This document shows positions 11,851 to 24,501 of a stretch of DNA of 64,000 bases, one piece after another. The position numbers and the translations under genes were made by a program. The stretch lies in the NCBI GenBank assembly GCA_963965975.1, contig OZ014420.1, forward strand, positions 6,846,001-6,910,000. The letters run 5' to 3'. This DNA comes from Xestospongia bergquistia. Taxonomy: Eukaryota; Porifera; Demospongiae; Haplosclerida; Petrosiidae. The notes beneath the pieces are model-generated. The model was not told the DNA's origin. It saw only the letters and a list, made by a program, of their open reading frames with translations, and ran no database searches. Within the stretch, counting starts at the first letter, position 1, and every line of letters starts with the position of its first letter.

Positions 11851-13343
11851 ATTTTGTCTTCATGCTCTTGTGGGGCGTGGACCATGTCGGTTATGAATAT
11901 CATTAATGGCAACTATGCATGTGATTACTACCATCGACGATTTAAAACTAAAGCTATGCTTTTAATGGCCAAGAATAAAACTAGTCCTACTTAAGCAAAC
12001 TAGAACAACACTACTAATTATAATAATTTTTATCATATTTTAATTTTATAGGGGTTTAAGAAATAAAAATCATTATCTAAACATTCTTAAGCTTCTTCAT
12101 TATCTTTTGTTGCTTCTATCTAAATTTATAACAGCTCCTTTAGTTCCTCGAGTGCTCCAGCTTTGGATAACTTTCTCCAGCTAATGGCTGTTGACTTACC
12201 TTGTCGTAGCTATGATTAGCTAATTACTATATAGGGTCAACCTAAGACTGTCTATATAACAGTTAATACAAAAATGGACTTTCATAGTTTTATGTCTCAA
12301 TTTTATAAGAAGTGGTGGCATAACTTTAAGTTTTTAAAAAAGTGCAATAAAAAAATATAGTACATCAAGAGAAACCAGGTAAATAATAAGTTATAAGCAC
12401 AAAGTTAAAAATACCAGTTAAACAGATTTTGGATATAATAAATCTATATTATCAGTCACAACGAGGGACAGGGGTCAACTCCCTTCTGGAGGTGGAGATA
12501 AGGAAAGAAGTTAGGCTTCATTTTATCCCTCTTAATTTTGCAGTAGGTGTAAGATCTTCAGGTAGTTCTAATATTAACTTCTCAATTGTACATTGATCTT
12601 GTGAAGGGACAATGTCCTGATCTTTGGTAGTTTGTTAATGCCTTTGCCGTTATGATGTCCATATATGCTTGAATGACATGAAATCATTTTCTTCAGACTG
12701 ACCATACATACTGCGTATACTATATGGTCAGTCATAGTATTCATGTCATCTGTTATGTAGTCCATTGTAGTGAGACATATAATAGATGACATAGACAGTG
12801 GTTGTTTCTATTGCCTGCAGTTTACATTTTCTATATGAAAAGTGCATGTACATTTGAACCTTCATCTGATTGATAGAAAAGCATGAATGGATCGTGTTGA
12901 ATGATTTTTCTGTATTAATAGGAGTAACCTATGCATGTTACTGGTGACATATATTACTGTTACTGATATAGAATTATTAAGTATATTGTTTTCTGTGGAG
13001 TGTATAATGAAGAGTAGTGTCTATTCTGATATTTCACTATCCCCACAAGTTTATAAATGGCACTGCCTTTTAATGTAGTTTTTTGAATGCAATACAAATA
13101 AATATACATACAATGTTAATATACAGATGTATGTGTTAGCTACATACATCTTATCTAATGTTTTATACCTGTACTATTACTATTCTATTAAACATAACAA
13201 TTGATGTCATAAATGTTATTTGTTACAATATGTTTGACTAATGATGTTGAAGTCTTTGTTATGTGAATACATAAAAGGTTGGCATGTTTTGTTACATAAA
13301 AAGTCTAAAGAGATTCACCACAGCTTCCATACCTAAATTTATA

Positions 13344-13556
13344 TTATACTAAACTTAGGGACAAATCTATGACTGATCTTGTCAAATAACAAGATATAGG
13401 TGCATACCCTTCACAAATGTAGTCTAGAATATTGTCTGAATTATCTAACTCATCAAAAATCAAGTCCTGAAGGTGAATTTTCTTGTTACCCTGTTCAACA
13501 TAATATTGAGTATCACTCTTAATATCATTACTAACATATATTTTCAATACAAGCAC
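13344..13556 (-). other. Weak candidate exon or ORF of unknown function
   Basis: This 70-codon reading frame contains IHLQDLIFDELDNSDNILDY, which is more protein-like than most AT-rich frames here, but no family is recognised and no partner exons are evident. It may be a gene remnant. Confidence 0.2.
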
Positions 13557-14230
13557 ACACTACTAGTCTGTGTCTTACTGTTGCTGTAATTGCATTTGTT
13601 ACATATCACTGTGATAAAAGAGTCAGATAGCTTAAAAATATTACTGAATTCTAACCTGTTTCCATCCAGTCATTAGAAAATTTTGTTCTACTGTGTGTGC
13701 TTGTTTTGTCCTGTAGTCAATAATAAACATTTTAAAAATGTGATACAAGGCCTTACCTTGCATCAAATAATCCAGTTAATTATTGAATAGTTGAACATAA
13801 TACTCATGGAGCATCTTGGTATCTATCATGAACAAATGATTCATGTGTATCTGTTTTCAATAATAAGCTCTGATATTTATTGTATTTTTCTCTTTTACTT
13901 GATAGAGTTTGAACAAGAGATTCTGACAAAAGTGTTGTTATACCACTGCTATACCTGTACATCCTTTATAAGTTTAGTAATACTTTCAGTAAACATACTT
14001 CTGCGTGACAGCATAAGTTTGCATTAATTTGATTTTTTTAACTTAAAATATTATACCTGACTTTGTACATTCACAACATGCATGTTTGCTGGTTGATTAC
14101 AGGAATTCTAAAAAAATAGGGTGGTCTTCTGACACTGGAGGACACCACTAACATAGCGATTGCTGGCTGCATTGGTGATACAAGGAGGATGTAATATTAT
14201 GTAAAACAACACGAATACACGTATATAGTT

Positions 14231-14240
14231 TGCGCATGCG
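14231..14240. promoter_or_regulatory. NRF1-type palindrome upstream of SLC22A18
   Basis: TGCGCATGCG lies about 50 bp upstream of the SLC22A18 start codon and matches the NRF1 consensus core. Function is inferred from position and motif only. Confidence 0.5.
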
Positions 14241-14286
14241 TATTGAACAAAAGGGTTAAAAATTGAAGGATAACCTTCTCCGGCTA

Positions 14287-16048
14287 ATGGCACCCAAGAA
14301 AGTAGCATCAAAAGATGACAAGGAGAACAAACTCTTTGTAGAGAACTCTCCACATTATAATCGCATGGCTGTTGTTTGTCACGTGACCATCTTCCTCTAT
14401 GCTGCTGCTTTCTGGATACATTTGGGAGTATTTCCTGTAAAAATGAACAGATAATACAACAAAATGGATATAATTATAAATAAATAAACGTACAATTGAT
14501 GTATTCTAAAGTAAGTGCGTATTATTGTCCTCTTCTCTAGTTCCTAACTAAGAAGTTAGGTGTGGATACAGCTGTGTTTGGTTACCTCCAGACAGCAATG
14601 GCTCTATCGATGTTAATAGGAGGGCCTCTTTTTGGCCGCATTGGTGATCGCTATGGTACTAAAACTGTTTTTCTTGCTTCATTTGCCGGGTCATTTGTCT
14701 TTTATTTATTAATGGCCATTGCTGATAATGTGATGTATCTCTTTATATCAAGACTGTTTGGATTCTTGATGAATGCAATGCAATGTAAGTCTATCTAACC
14801 ACTCCTAGACACACCCTCTAAGCCCCTCACAGGTGCACAAATGGTCATGACAGATGTCAGTGGGACTAGAGGTGATTGTCTATTTTTAGTAACATTTGTT
14901 ATTGTAATATATTTATTTATAGATCGAGCCACTGCATTAGGTCATTTGAGTGTAGCATATGGTTTGGGTATGATCATAGGACCCACTCTAGGGGGATGGT
15001 TGACAAGGTTTTACAACGAACAATTTGCAGATGGTAATGCAGCTGGCTGTCATTACGAGCGTGACCCTGTTATTTTATTATATAATTAGGTGTAGCAGCT
15101 GGCCTCATGATCATTGCATTTTTAATAATTCTGGTAACTATGCCACAACACACTAAGGATGTTCGAAAAGTAGTTGCAATGAAAGAAGAAAGTTCTTTGA
15201 AAATGGAAGGTATACGAGATGTACTTGCTAATGTATCTCTCTCTTTCTCTCATACACACACACACAGATAAGAGTATTTTTAATCTCAAAGCTATTTTAA
15301 CTCTTTTGTCTATACCTGAGGTGTTCTATCTTATAAGTGTTAAGACATTAATAGGTATACCAGCTGGTGTATTTCATTCCATGTTCTCAGTTGTCAACAT
15401 GGAGAGATATAGTTTGACACCAGAAATGAATGGATATCTTCTCACTTTTGTTGGTGTTCTTACAGCTGTAAGTACTGTGTCTATAATGAACAATTGTTCC
15501 ATATTTTTATACTAGATAATGCAAAGTGTTGGCATTAAATTCTTTACACGAAGATTCTCGGATCTTATTATTATACGAGTCTCCCTCATTGCCATGGCAA
15601 TATCTTATCTCCTCTTAGTAAGGAATATGATATTTCTTTGTTCTGACATGTTTTATTTGTTCAGGTCGGCGTCACGTCAATTTGGATACTGGGACTAACA
15701 CTGGTCCCCATAGTAATATCGGGTAGCCTCATGAATACTGTTGCTTCAAGTACACTTACCAAGAAAGTCCCCGAAAAAAATACAGGTATTAATTTAGTGA
15801 TCCATTGATCTATCATCAGTTCATGAATCCATATTCTATTCATCTGTCCATTTATCCCTTCTTTTCTCCACCCAGGTGCTACTTTGGGGTTAAATATGGC
15901 TACCCATTCCCTTATTAGGACATTCTCTCCTACTCTTGGAGCTCATCTTTATATTTGGTTTGGTCATAAAAGTTTTGGGTTCTTTGGATTTATAGTCAAT
16001 GGACTTGTAGCATTAGCAGTTAATATTTATCCACCACCTGGATTATAA
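14287..16048 (+). CDS. SLC22A18: Major facilitator transporter, SLC22A18-like
   Basis: This is a 12-TM major facilitator protein. In vertebrates SLC22A18 is an organic cation transporter-like protein of intracellular membranes. Exon 1 begins MAPKKVASKDDKENK and holds TM1. The next exon has KKLGVDTAVFGYLQTAMALS and GGPLFGRIGDRYGTKT, the MFS signature loop between TM2 and TM3. Then come RLFGFLMNAMQ / GAQMVMTDVSGT, SVAYGLGMIIGPTLGGWL (TM5), FNLKAILTLLSIPEV, and C-terminal exons with SGSLMNTVASSTLTKKV and LGLNMATHSLIRTFSPTLGA. The order and motifs match SLC22A18 rather than other SLC22 members. I reject the non-ATG extension upstream. It converges with MTMR9. Confidence 0.85.
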
Positions 16049-16238
16049 TCATTTATAAATATCATATTAATTATGTTGTCAGAATAAAATTATAAAATAA
16101 AAATTGCATAAAAAGAAGTCAGCAGGTGTGATATTTACAACCATACGCTAGAATACTGACGACCTTCAATTTGTAATGTATCCAAACCTCTGTTACCATG
16201 ACAATGAATAATGAATAACAATTATAATGAGCAATTAA

Positions 16239-18516
16239 TTACTTTCTGATTTCCTTTAATTTCACTTTTAATTGTGAATTTCTCTCTTTTATTTTTGTCA
16301 AAGCCTCCTGACCAGGTAAATGTAACATAGGATTCAGATCAGTGCGCATGTATAACCTTCTCCAGAATTCCTAGAGGGATGATTCAAGGGGTGTGGTCAG
16401 TGGGTGTGACATACTATACCACAAGGATGTGTGGAAATAATCAGTGTTACATTATTTTGTTTGTACAGTGGATTTAAAAGTGAAGGTAAAATTAATGGAG
16501 ATAAGATATAATTCCTAAAAAATAAAATAAATTAATAAACACTTTTATACCACTTACCATAATGATTCAGTCTTTTCTGATAATTTTACTTTATCTCTTT
16601 CAGCTGGCATATCATACAGAAAAGTACCTATAAAGAAGGTGTGGCATAAAATCACATGACCAGTCACATGACACACCATAATTAGATGAGTAGGAGTGAA
16701 CAAATAACAAATGAAGGAGACGCTCGTTGAATTCAAATGACAAAGGATATTGTCTCATAATCTAATAATATGTGATTATTAATTATTAATAGATCAACAA
16801 TATACCTGCCATAGAGAATCTAAAAAAAGGAGAAAAATGGGTCCACGTTGCTTATCAGGAACTGCTGAGGTGTGGCCATGTCTTAAACTAAAGGGATGAC
16901 CACCTTGTAGCCACTCCCTCTCAATTAAATTAATAAACCTATAAAAATAAGACAATACTACATAACAAATGTCCATTAGATGTAATATGTATCTATTTAA
17001 CAATCTATGCCTCCATTTACCCTGTAACTGTTCTAGCATGTGGATCCATTAACAAAATAGCTAGCGACGTCACTTGTAAGGTACCATCTCGACCTGTTGT
17101 ACCATGCACTACAACACTACTACCTAGAATGGACACAGACATTATAAGAGAACATTAAATATATAAGTATTGTTACCTTCTAGATGTATTGTGTGTACAA
17201 TATGCTTAGTTGCTCTTAATATCTGCTCAACATGTGTTAACCAGCCACTAGCTTCAAGACGACCAAACCAAGAAGAACTGGTAAGTAAACTAGGATCATT
17301 ACATGCTAAATGGATAGATGGATAATGATCAAATGGATGGATGGTATCAATATCAAATGGATTGATCGATACTCATAAAATAAATGACGTACCTTCTATT
17401 AACTTAGTAAATGATGCTTGAATATTTGGTATTGATTCCAATGAGGCATATTCTACTCTCCATTGTGAATAATTACTAGGAAACTCCACCCCTCCACCTT
17501 GCATAATAATACATTCATTTAGGATATTTCAGTAAATTTTTGAATACCTTTACTCGCCTGGTACTGAGCTGCTTGTTGCGTTCTTATATCAAGTATACGA
17601 CCTTTGTTTAATTTCAAACATGAATTTAAAAAAGAAATATCTTCTTTGCATCGTTTTTGCGAAGTACCACACAACGGCTCACCACATCTCAATAGAACTG
17701 CCTACAAACTTGAATAAAGGAGGGAGAAAAAAGTGAATGAGACCTTGTTTTTATTATGATGAAAACATAATATTGGAAATCGACCGTGTTGTCTAAATGT
17801 TGCAACAACAGCTATTGCCTCATCTGTTATTTTAGTCGGAACAATTACTTCTTGTGGATGAGATGAACACAACTAAATGGACAAAAGAAAAAATAAATAG
17901 ACAAGTAAATGGATTAATACATGAATAAATAGACAGATATATGCATAAATTATGAACAAATAGACAAAGCATATGATTACTTTATAGCCTTTATTACAGG
18001 ATGATACTCTCCAACAGTCTGGAGAACATTGGTATCTGCTTAAAACAGCCTCTAATTTTTCAGGACAAAATGGTGGAGCATCTGTTGCTTTGGGACGTGC
18101 AAAGAATGCATGTAACTGATCCAGTCGACCTACAAATTGTTCAGTAAAAATACAAGTTAATAGCCGCACTCACCAGGAGACGAGAGTGCTTCTAAAGACT
18201 CTACAGTGTCAGTAGATTCTTCAACTGATTGAAAATCTAGAGTAAATTTACGGAAATCTTTCAGAAACACGTTGACTGTAAGGCTTGAAGGATTTTGACG
18301 ACCTACTGAGAGGATGCTAGTGTGAAGAAACTACACAGAATGTCATGTTACTGATATATGAACACTTACCATTGTTTCTTCTTCACCTTTCTTTCTTGTA
18401 GAGAAAATGAAATAGAAAGCAGTTATACAGAGGACACCATCACTTGTCTCTCCAGTGGGCAACGTTAGACGTACTCCTTCAACAACTGGACGTTTTATCT
18501 TCTCTGACAAATCCAT
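16239..18516 (-). CDS. MTMR9: Myotubularin-related protein 9, catalytically inactive phosphatase
   Basis: MTMR9 is an inactive myotubularin that binds and stimulates MTMR6/7/8 and acts in phosphoinositide control of trafficking. About a dozen exons are read: MDLSEKIKRPVVEGVRLTLP (PH-GRAM domain), VATFRQHGRFPILCFHHNKN, LLRCGEPLCGTSQKRCKED, ACNDPSLL with FGRLEASGWLTHVEQIL, then VVVHGTTGRDGTLQVTSLAI, LIEREWLQGGHPFSLRHGHT, and a coiled-coil C-terminus ending LKVKLKEIRK. The active-site Cys of HCxxGxxR is Gly (HGTTGRDG), as in vertebrate MTMR9 (HGTEGTDS). The start at 18516 matches the vertebrate start MELADLI. It is divergent from the protease gene. Confidence 0.9.
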
Positions 18517-18629
18517 ATTTGTTAAAACGGAAGTATACGGAAACATTCTGAAATTTGTATAGAAATATAGATTCACTCCGTAAACTAAAAGGTGTGTTGA
18601 CGCCCACGTGTTAAGAGAACACGACGGCT
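18517..18629. promoter_or_regulatory. Bidirectional promoter MTMR9/subtilisin
   Basis: The 113-bp spacer contains ACGGAAGT near 18526 (an ETS/GABP-like site) and a CACGTG E-box near 18605, in a GC-richer patch next to the protease start codon. Confidence 0.45.
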
Positions 18630-21458
18630 ATGCGGACACCACTCCATCTTCTTTTGCTGTTACTGCTTACTGGGTTGGTTGTAGCCATTACACCACTCTA
18701 TCGTGTAAGCAGAGAAGCTCCAAAAACAGGACGATATATTATTGTACTAGATGATAATGTCACAGACGCAGACTTCAACGAAACTCTCCGGCGCGCCGTT
18801 TTATTTTCTAAGGACAATCGCGCATATGCCGTCATTCACACCATTGCAAAAGAATTTACTGTAGAACTTAATCCAATTGCATTACAAATGGTAAAAACAT
18901 AATTATATTGCAGATAACAATGTACTAGAGATTATATTTTATTTCTGTGACTGTAGGTTCGTCAGTGGTCACACATTAAAAGCATTGAAGAAGAATCGGA
19001 AGCATTTGGTGCTCAAGACTCATCTATTCCTTGGTTTCTCGATCGATTAGATCAAATTTCCAGACACAGAGACTATCAATATCAGCCAATTAGAACAGGG
19101 GAGGACATTGATGTATACATTCTTGACTCAGGAATCAATTATGATCACGAAGAATTTGAGAAGAGAGTCAAGTATCCTGGTTACGATCCAATGGATGAAT
19201 ACGACACTGGAAATCCTCGACGTAATGGTAAAGATTGTGAGGGTCATGGCACTCATGTGGCGAGTTTGTTAGGGGGACGACGCTTTGGAACAGCAAAAAA
19301 TGTCAACTTGTACAGTGTTAGAGTTTTAAATTGTTTTAATTCTGCTCCTTGGAGTGTAGTTATTGATGGAATGGATTTTGTAGCTAAATTTGCCAGTCAA
19401 AGAAAGAGACCTGCTGTTGTTTGTATGTCTTTGGGCGGAGCTTTTCAACCCTCAGCCAATGAAGGTGTAAAGAAACTTCACGAGATGGGAATCACTGTAG
19501 TGGTTGCCGCTGGCAATGGTAAAAGAGATGCTTGTACTCAGTCTCCAGCTAGTTCCCCGTATGTCATTACTGTGGGAGGTACTAATTCAACAGATCAGTT
19601 ATATTGGCATGAATTTAGCGGCACTAACTATGGCAGTTGTGTGGACATATTGGCACCTGCAGACCATATATTAGGAGCTGATTATAGCTGTAACAATTGC
19701 TCTCGCTATCTTAGTGGTACATCAATGTCCACACCCCTTGTTGGTGGAATTGCTGCTCTATATTTACAGGAACAAGCACTGTTGACACCTGATGATGTCA
19801 AGACAATGTTAATAGAAAATGCAGCTAATGATATAATTGATTTCTCAAATTTATCAGATGAACAAAGGGGGACTACAGCAAACAAGCTTTTGCAAATACC
19901 TGGTAAGAATTAAACCACACCCACTTCTTAAACCGCTTGTCATTAAATTAATTATAATACAACTCTGTCTTTCTATTAGGTAATTGTGGAGGGACATACC
20001 CCATAAGAACGTCACTTACCCTCGTTTCTCCCAACTATCCACATTCATATCCACCCAACCTCTTGTGTCAATGGGAAGTATTAGCAGCTGATAATGAGGA
20101 TATCGCTATCACTATTACTGACCTTGATATTGAGAAGGATCGTGACTACTTGCTATTATGTGAGGGTCCTGGTGGATGTATCAATGGTAAAATATCTCGT
20201 CATACAGGTTTGTTAAACACGTTATACTAGTTATAAATATACTATAAAGATATGAACTGTGTGTGGCAGTCATAACAATAAATAGTTAGTGACAGTATTG
20301 ACCTGTTGCCATAGCAATAGTGTACTGTTTATATTTACACATATGGTAATTTAAGTGGGTGTGTGCTTATAGGTCAACTATTTGCCGAGGGAGGTGCTGA
20401 GAACTCAAGAAAGGAAATCTATTATCGGACCTCTAATCAGAACCTTACTATACAACTGCATACAGACGCCTTTGGAGCTGGGCGTGGTTTTCAATTGAAC
20501 TTCTCCAAGTACTATGCTAATACTCCATTGAAAGGTAATAGTCATTTGACCACAACTCTATTTTATTGTCTGTTGTTCTCTAGTTCCAGATTCTGGCGAT
20601 CTCCTTCCTAAACCAGATCTTTCTCTTTTCCCAGGAAAAACTCAATTTTTTATAAAAGTCAAAGCTGAACAGATTGTAGAGTTAGTTGCAGAATGGAAAA
20701 GATATGGATACAATATTTTATCAGTCAGTGCATCTCTTTTGCCCCCTGATCAAAATTGGTACTATGACATCATTTTTGATAATAGTACCCAGGCCCCTTC
20801 ATTTGGGTTTGTAGAATTAACTTCATCTCAATTGAACGAGACAATTAAAAGGGAAGAAAAACAAGGATTTTTGATACATGACATAACGGCCAGACTAAAT
20901 GGAACCACACCCCTTTATAGTGCTGTGTTCCGTAAAGAAAATGAGCTTATAGAAAGCCACACCTACTGGGGCCTTCAAGTCTATCCACATGCAATAACAC
21001 GTATTAATATGCAGAATAAAGGTTGGTATTTGATGAGTCAGCATTTTTTGGTAGCACCTGACTACTCGAGTGTGTCAGCTGTATATCATCGTGACCGTCG
21101 TGTCACTTACAACATTACTATTGACGATGCCCCTGACTGGGCTGTTTATTATGGATTTTCGTTCTATTATTTCACATCCATTTCGCTAGATTTTGCTCAT
21201 TACAAGTACTATCCGAAACATGTTAGCACTTATTACTATGGTGATGAAGAAAATGCTCGGTTTTCAGTGATTTATGAGTCAAAACAAGAGGGTCATCCCT
21301 CGTTTTATCGGTGGTTTCGTTGGGGGTTAAATTCATCGGAGGTATATTCTGAAGTAAAAACATTTTCTGAGCATTGGGAATTGGTTTTCATTATTAGTTA
21401 TAAATACAATAGGAAAATAGCATACATGTTAACTTGGGGGTCAAAAATGGTACGTTAA
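18630..21458 (+). CDS. Secreted proteinase K-like subtilisin (S8) with CUB and C-terminal repeat region
   Basis: Five exons (18630-18890, 18957-19902, 19980-20207, 20373-20534, 20584-21458) join in frame. A signal peptide (LHLLLLLLLTGLVVA) is followed by an I9-type propeptide (GRYIIVLDDNVTDADF...). The S8 catalytic domain has Asp in VYILDSGINYDH, His in GHGTHVASLLGG, oxyanion Asn in VAAGNGKRD and Ser in SGTSMSTPLVGG, in the proteinase K/PCSK9 arrangement, so it should be active. A CUB domain follows (GNCGG, SPNYPHSYPPNLLCQWEV). The last roughly 290 residues hold three or four diverged repeats with the pattern Gx(F/Y/W)-10-aromatic-rich strand (QGFLIHDITARLNG, KGWYLMSQHFLV, YGYNILSVSASLLP), resembling bacterial tandem repeat domain 1. 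Many NxS/T sites suggest secretion. The substrate is unknown. Confidence 0.88.
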
Positions 21459-21603
21459 AAGTGACATCATCATATGTTACTATTTTTAGATGTCCTCTTA
21501 TATTTTTATGACCTACCAATTTACAAATTTTTGTGTTTTTTGACAAAAAATTTGAAAATGTCTGGACAGTGATAAATTGATGTAATAATGGGTGGAGTCA
21601 TCA

Positions 21604-24467
21604 TTATCTAGGTGGTATCTTGGGAGGAGGCATTGAATCGCTAGGTATATCACTAGGTGATTGTCGTTTCATAGCTCTACTTCCTTCAGAGTGCACTCCC
21701 CATCGATACTTCTCGCATACTTCTAGTAACCACTCTTTAGTAACAGGTTGTCTAATACTATCACAGACGCCTATGTGAGACAAAGACAGTAAAGCAATAA
21801 TTTATAAGTACTTGCTGCAGTGACTCTAGACTAGTAAACATCAATAGTTACTACAGTGAACTACCACTAGTAAGTTCTAGAGTTCAGTACCACAGTGACT
21901 TAGTTCCATTACTCACTTTTAGCTGTATCAAAAGAATTTGGATAGCTCTTGTCATCTCTAACTCGAAGAAATTTCCACTTGTTATTATTAAATGTGCATT
22001 CAATAATTCTTCCATGATATTGTCTGGCTTCTTTATTTAACTTAAAATCTAGTTCACTAAACATTACAGTTGATTGACCTGATCCAACAAATAGTTGACC
22101 TATTCTCTCTGGTAGCATTCTACATGTGATAAATAAATGTAATGTGGATTAAATGTATGTCACCATGTCTCACCCTTCTTGACGTCTAGTTATAATATTA
22201 AGTCTAAAATCTACTGAATTTAATTCATGAGGTTTCCATTTTAAAAGATTTATGCATTGTCCTGCAACATAAGGCTGAGAGAGAGAGAGAGAGAATAACA
22301 TACAAGACAATGGATTATATTCTCTTACTTCACTTGATGGATTAAAGATCAGACCATCACTTTCATGAGTTAACGCTGGTATAAATTTCTCTAGAAGCTT
22401 AAAGGAGATTATTAATTAGACAATAGTTATCAATAGTTTACCATTCTGGTTTCTGAGAGATCCCAAAATTGTTTAGCTCTAATAGAAAAAGGCTCCTTAA
22501 TTTTATCTAGTACTCCAACTTTAGCCTATAAGAGAGAGAGAGAGAGAATAGTTCTATTTCATTCCATTCCCTTACAGCATCTTCTCGAGGTTGTATCAGT
22601 TCTTTTTCAATACACAGTAATCGTCTCTGATGATCACAGAGACTAACATTTTTATTGCCTTCAAATTGGATCATATCATAAATTAAAAGTCGAGGTCTAT
22701 CAACACCTTGCACCTTATCAATAACTAACTCCTGTAATTATAATAAATAATTAATAGTTAATTAATAATTAATAGTACAGGTTGACTTACTGAGTCAGCT
22801 AAGCATTCCTTTAAGTGTTCTCCAGGTCTTTTTCGAGATGGAAATGCCACACCAGGAGCACTGAACACAGAATTATCTCGATCAATGAGATAAATTTGAC
22901 CTTTATCACGAATATAAAGGAGATATCTACTAATACACATACATGTGGTGACCTCTCCTATCCTTTTTGTTTACCTGGTCCCATCAGCTTTCCAACTGAC
23001 ACGATAAGGTTTCTCATTCAAAAACCTAATATTCTGTACATCCATTGAAACAGGTTGACATCCAGGAAAACCAGATCTAGTAGTAAAACAAGTTATAAAA
23101 ACAAGTTTGATAACAGTCAGTGTACCTCTCCCAATCAAGAATTTTCTGACAAGTAAGTTGTATATCTTGTCTCAGTGGACCCCAAATAACTTCAACATTA
23201 TCCACTGGTACAGCAAACTTAGAGTTCTGAAGGATAATTATAAACATCTCTCTGTCAGTATAACAGTCTCTCTGTCAGTATAATAGTCTGTCTGTCAGTA
23301 TAACAGTCTCTCTGTTAGTATAACAGATTCTCTGTCAGTATAACAGTCTCTCTATCAGTATAAAAGTCTCTCTGTCAGTATAACTCAGTATAACATGAAC
23401 TTACTTCATTTTCTATCTCAGATCGTTTTTTCTTATTATTAGGTTCTCCTTTTCCCGCCTTTTCTTTTCCTTTTGGTCTACCTTTTACATCCTCTCCTCC
23501 ACTATTCTCTTCCTCTTCGTTACACCAATCAGGCAAAGGAGGTGTGGTCATTTCACCAATATCTCCACCCATATATCGATTGGCAAGCTCTTGAAGATAT
23601 TGACCTTTGTAAATACCAGGTGGACGTAACTGGAATGGACAGATAAGATGAACAATGGACACATACACACTGATAATGAATACATAAAATAGAGAATGGA
23701 CACATAGTATATATTACCAATGAGAATGTAGCAACAGCTGCTTCTAAGCTAGTGCACAATAAACAGTTACTATTTATTTTATTGAAGCCACTTACTCCCA
23801 ACATTCTTCTTCTACTAAATAAGCTGATATTAAAAAACCTGTTCTATTAAAGCCGTGGGTACAGTGTACTCCTGTAGAGGGAGATATATAGTGTGATACA
23901 AGAAAGACTTTGCTAACCAACTATTTCACCAGGATGTTCTAAAAAGAATTGTTTACAAAGTGTCCGAAATGTTTGTACTTGTTCTGTGTTTGGAGCAGAG
24001 CCATATCTGTTATTAAAAGATTTAAAGGATCCACCCATTCATCCATTTATTTGTCCACATTTCCATTCATGTTTCCACCATCCATCCAGGTACTTATACA
24101 TCCATTGTAATCCGTCTATCACTAACCCCTCACAAATTAGCTTATGATGACCAATCCCTGCCTTCAATAATTCTCTCTTATCATAGTATCGATCAGTCTT
24201 TGTCAAATCCACCACTAGACCCATACGACGACCACATGATTCCATATAATCTACCAGCATTGATGGAGGAAAGACCTGGTCCTCAGCTAAATCTCTATTG
24301 TACTCTTCACTGAGAGGTGTTTTAAATGGAAGAAATTTGTCTACAATTAAAAATAATGTAATTATTAATTGTGTCATAATAATGACATGGATATTATATA
24401 TAAATGACGTACCAGCAATCAGTTTTCCTTTTCTTGGGCAGTTACGCCATCTTGGTGGTACCGACAT
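21604..24467 (-). CDS. RNGTT: mRNA capping enzyme, triphosphatase-guanylyltransferase
   Basis: This bifunctional nuclear enzyme removes the RNA 5' gamma-phosphate and adds GMP to nascent pol II transcripts. The N-terminal cysteine phosphatase domain begins [19 protein letters not shown] and has the P-loop [11 protein letters not shown] near 23850. An acidic, charged linker ([17 protein letters not shown]) leads to the guanylyltransferase, with [12 protein letters not shown], the nucleotidyl lysine motif KADGT (VSWKADGT near 22985), [21 protein letters not shown] and [16 protein letters not shown]. The C-terminal OB-fold ends with PMPPPK-like prolines at 21604. Domain order and length match animal RNGTT. 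Its introns include a minisatellite and two with long CT tracts. Start codons of RNGTT and the TRAF gene are 34 bp apart. Confidence 0.95.
23247..23396. repeat. 20-bp minisatellite in an RNGTT intron
   Basis: About seven tandem copies of a 20-bp unit, consensus TCTCTCTGTCAGTATAACAG, with single-base variants. The last copies are truncated next to the exon. The sequence is inside an intron and is not a CRISPR array, since there are no unique spacers. Confidence 0.85.
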
Positions 24468-24501
24468 CTTTTAAAATTGGGGCGGGGCTAAGTCTCAAGC
24501 G
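24468..24501. promoter_or_regulatory. 34-bp bidirectional promoter RNGTT/TRAF with GC box
   Basis: The spacer includes GGGGCGGGGC, a consensus Sp1/KLF GC box at about 24479-24488. It is the shortest divergent spacer in the window. A YY1-like AAGATGGC lies just inside RNGTT exon 1. Confidence 0.6.

Larger units (their letters stand above)
10485..14286. other. Gene-poor region of about 3.8 kb
   Basis: This is the only long stretch without a recognisable gene. It contains a fold-back element and direct repeats (10931-11490), a GC-richer repeat fragment (11490-11850) with a partial copy at 10583-10615, and then about 2.4 kb of AT-rich sequence. One 70-codon minus ORF (13344-13556) looks weakly protein-like. 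No tRNA or rRNA was recognised. Confidence 0.5.

Noticed and set aside
23247-23396. Regular 20-bp repeats resembling a CRISPR array
   Set aside because: Units are contiguous with no unique spacers and lie in a spliced intron of an animal gene; this is a minisatellite.
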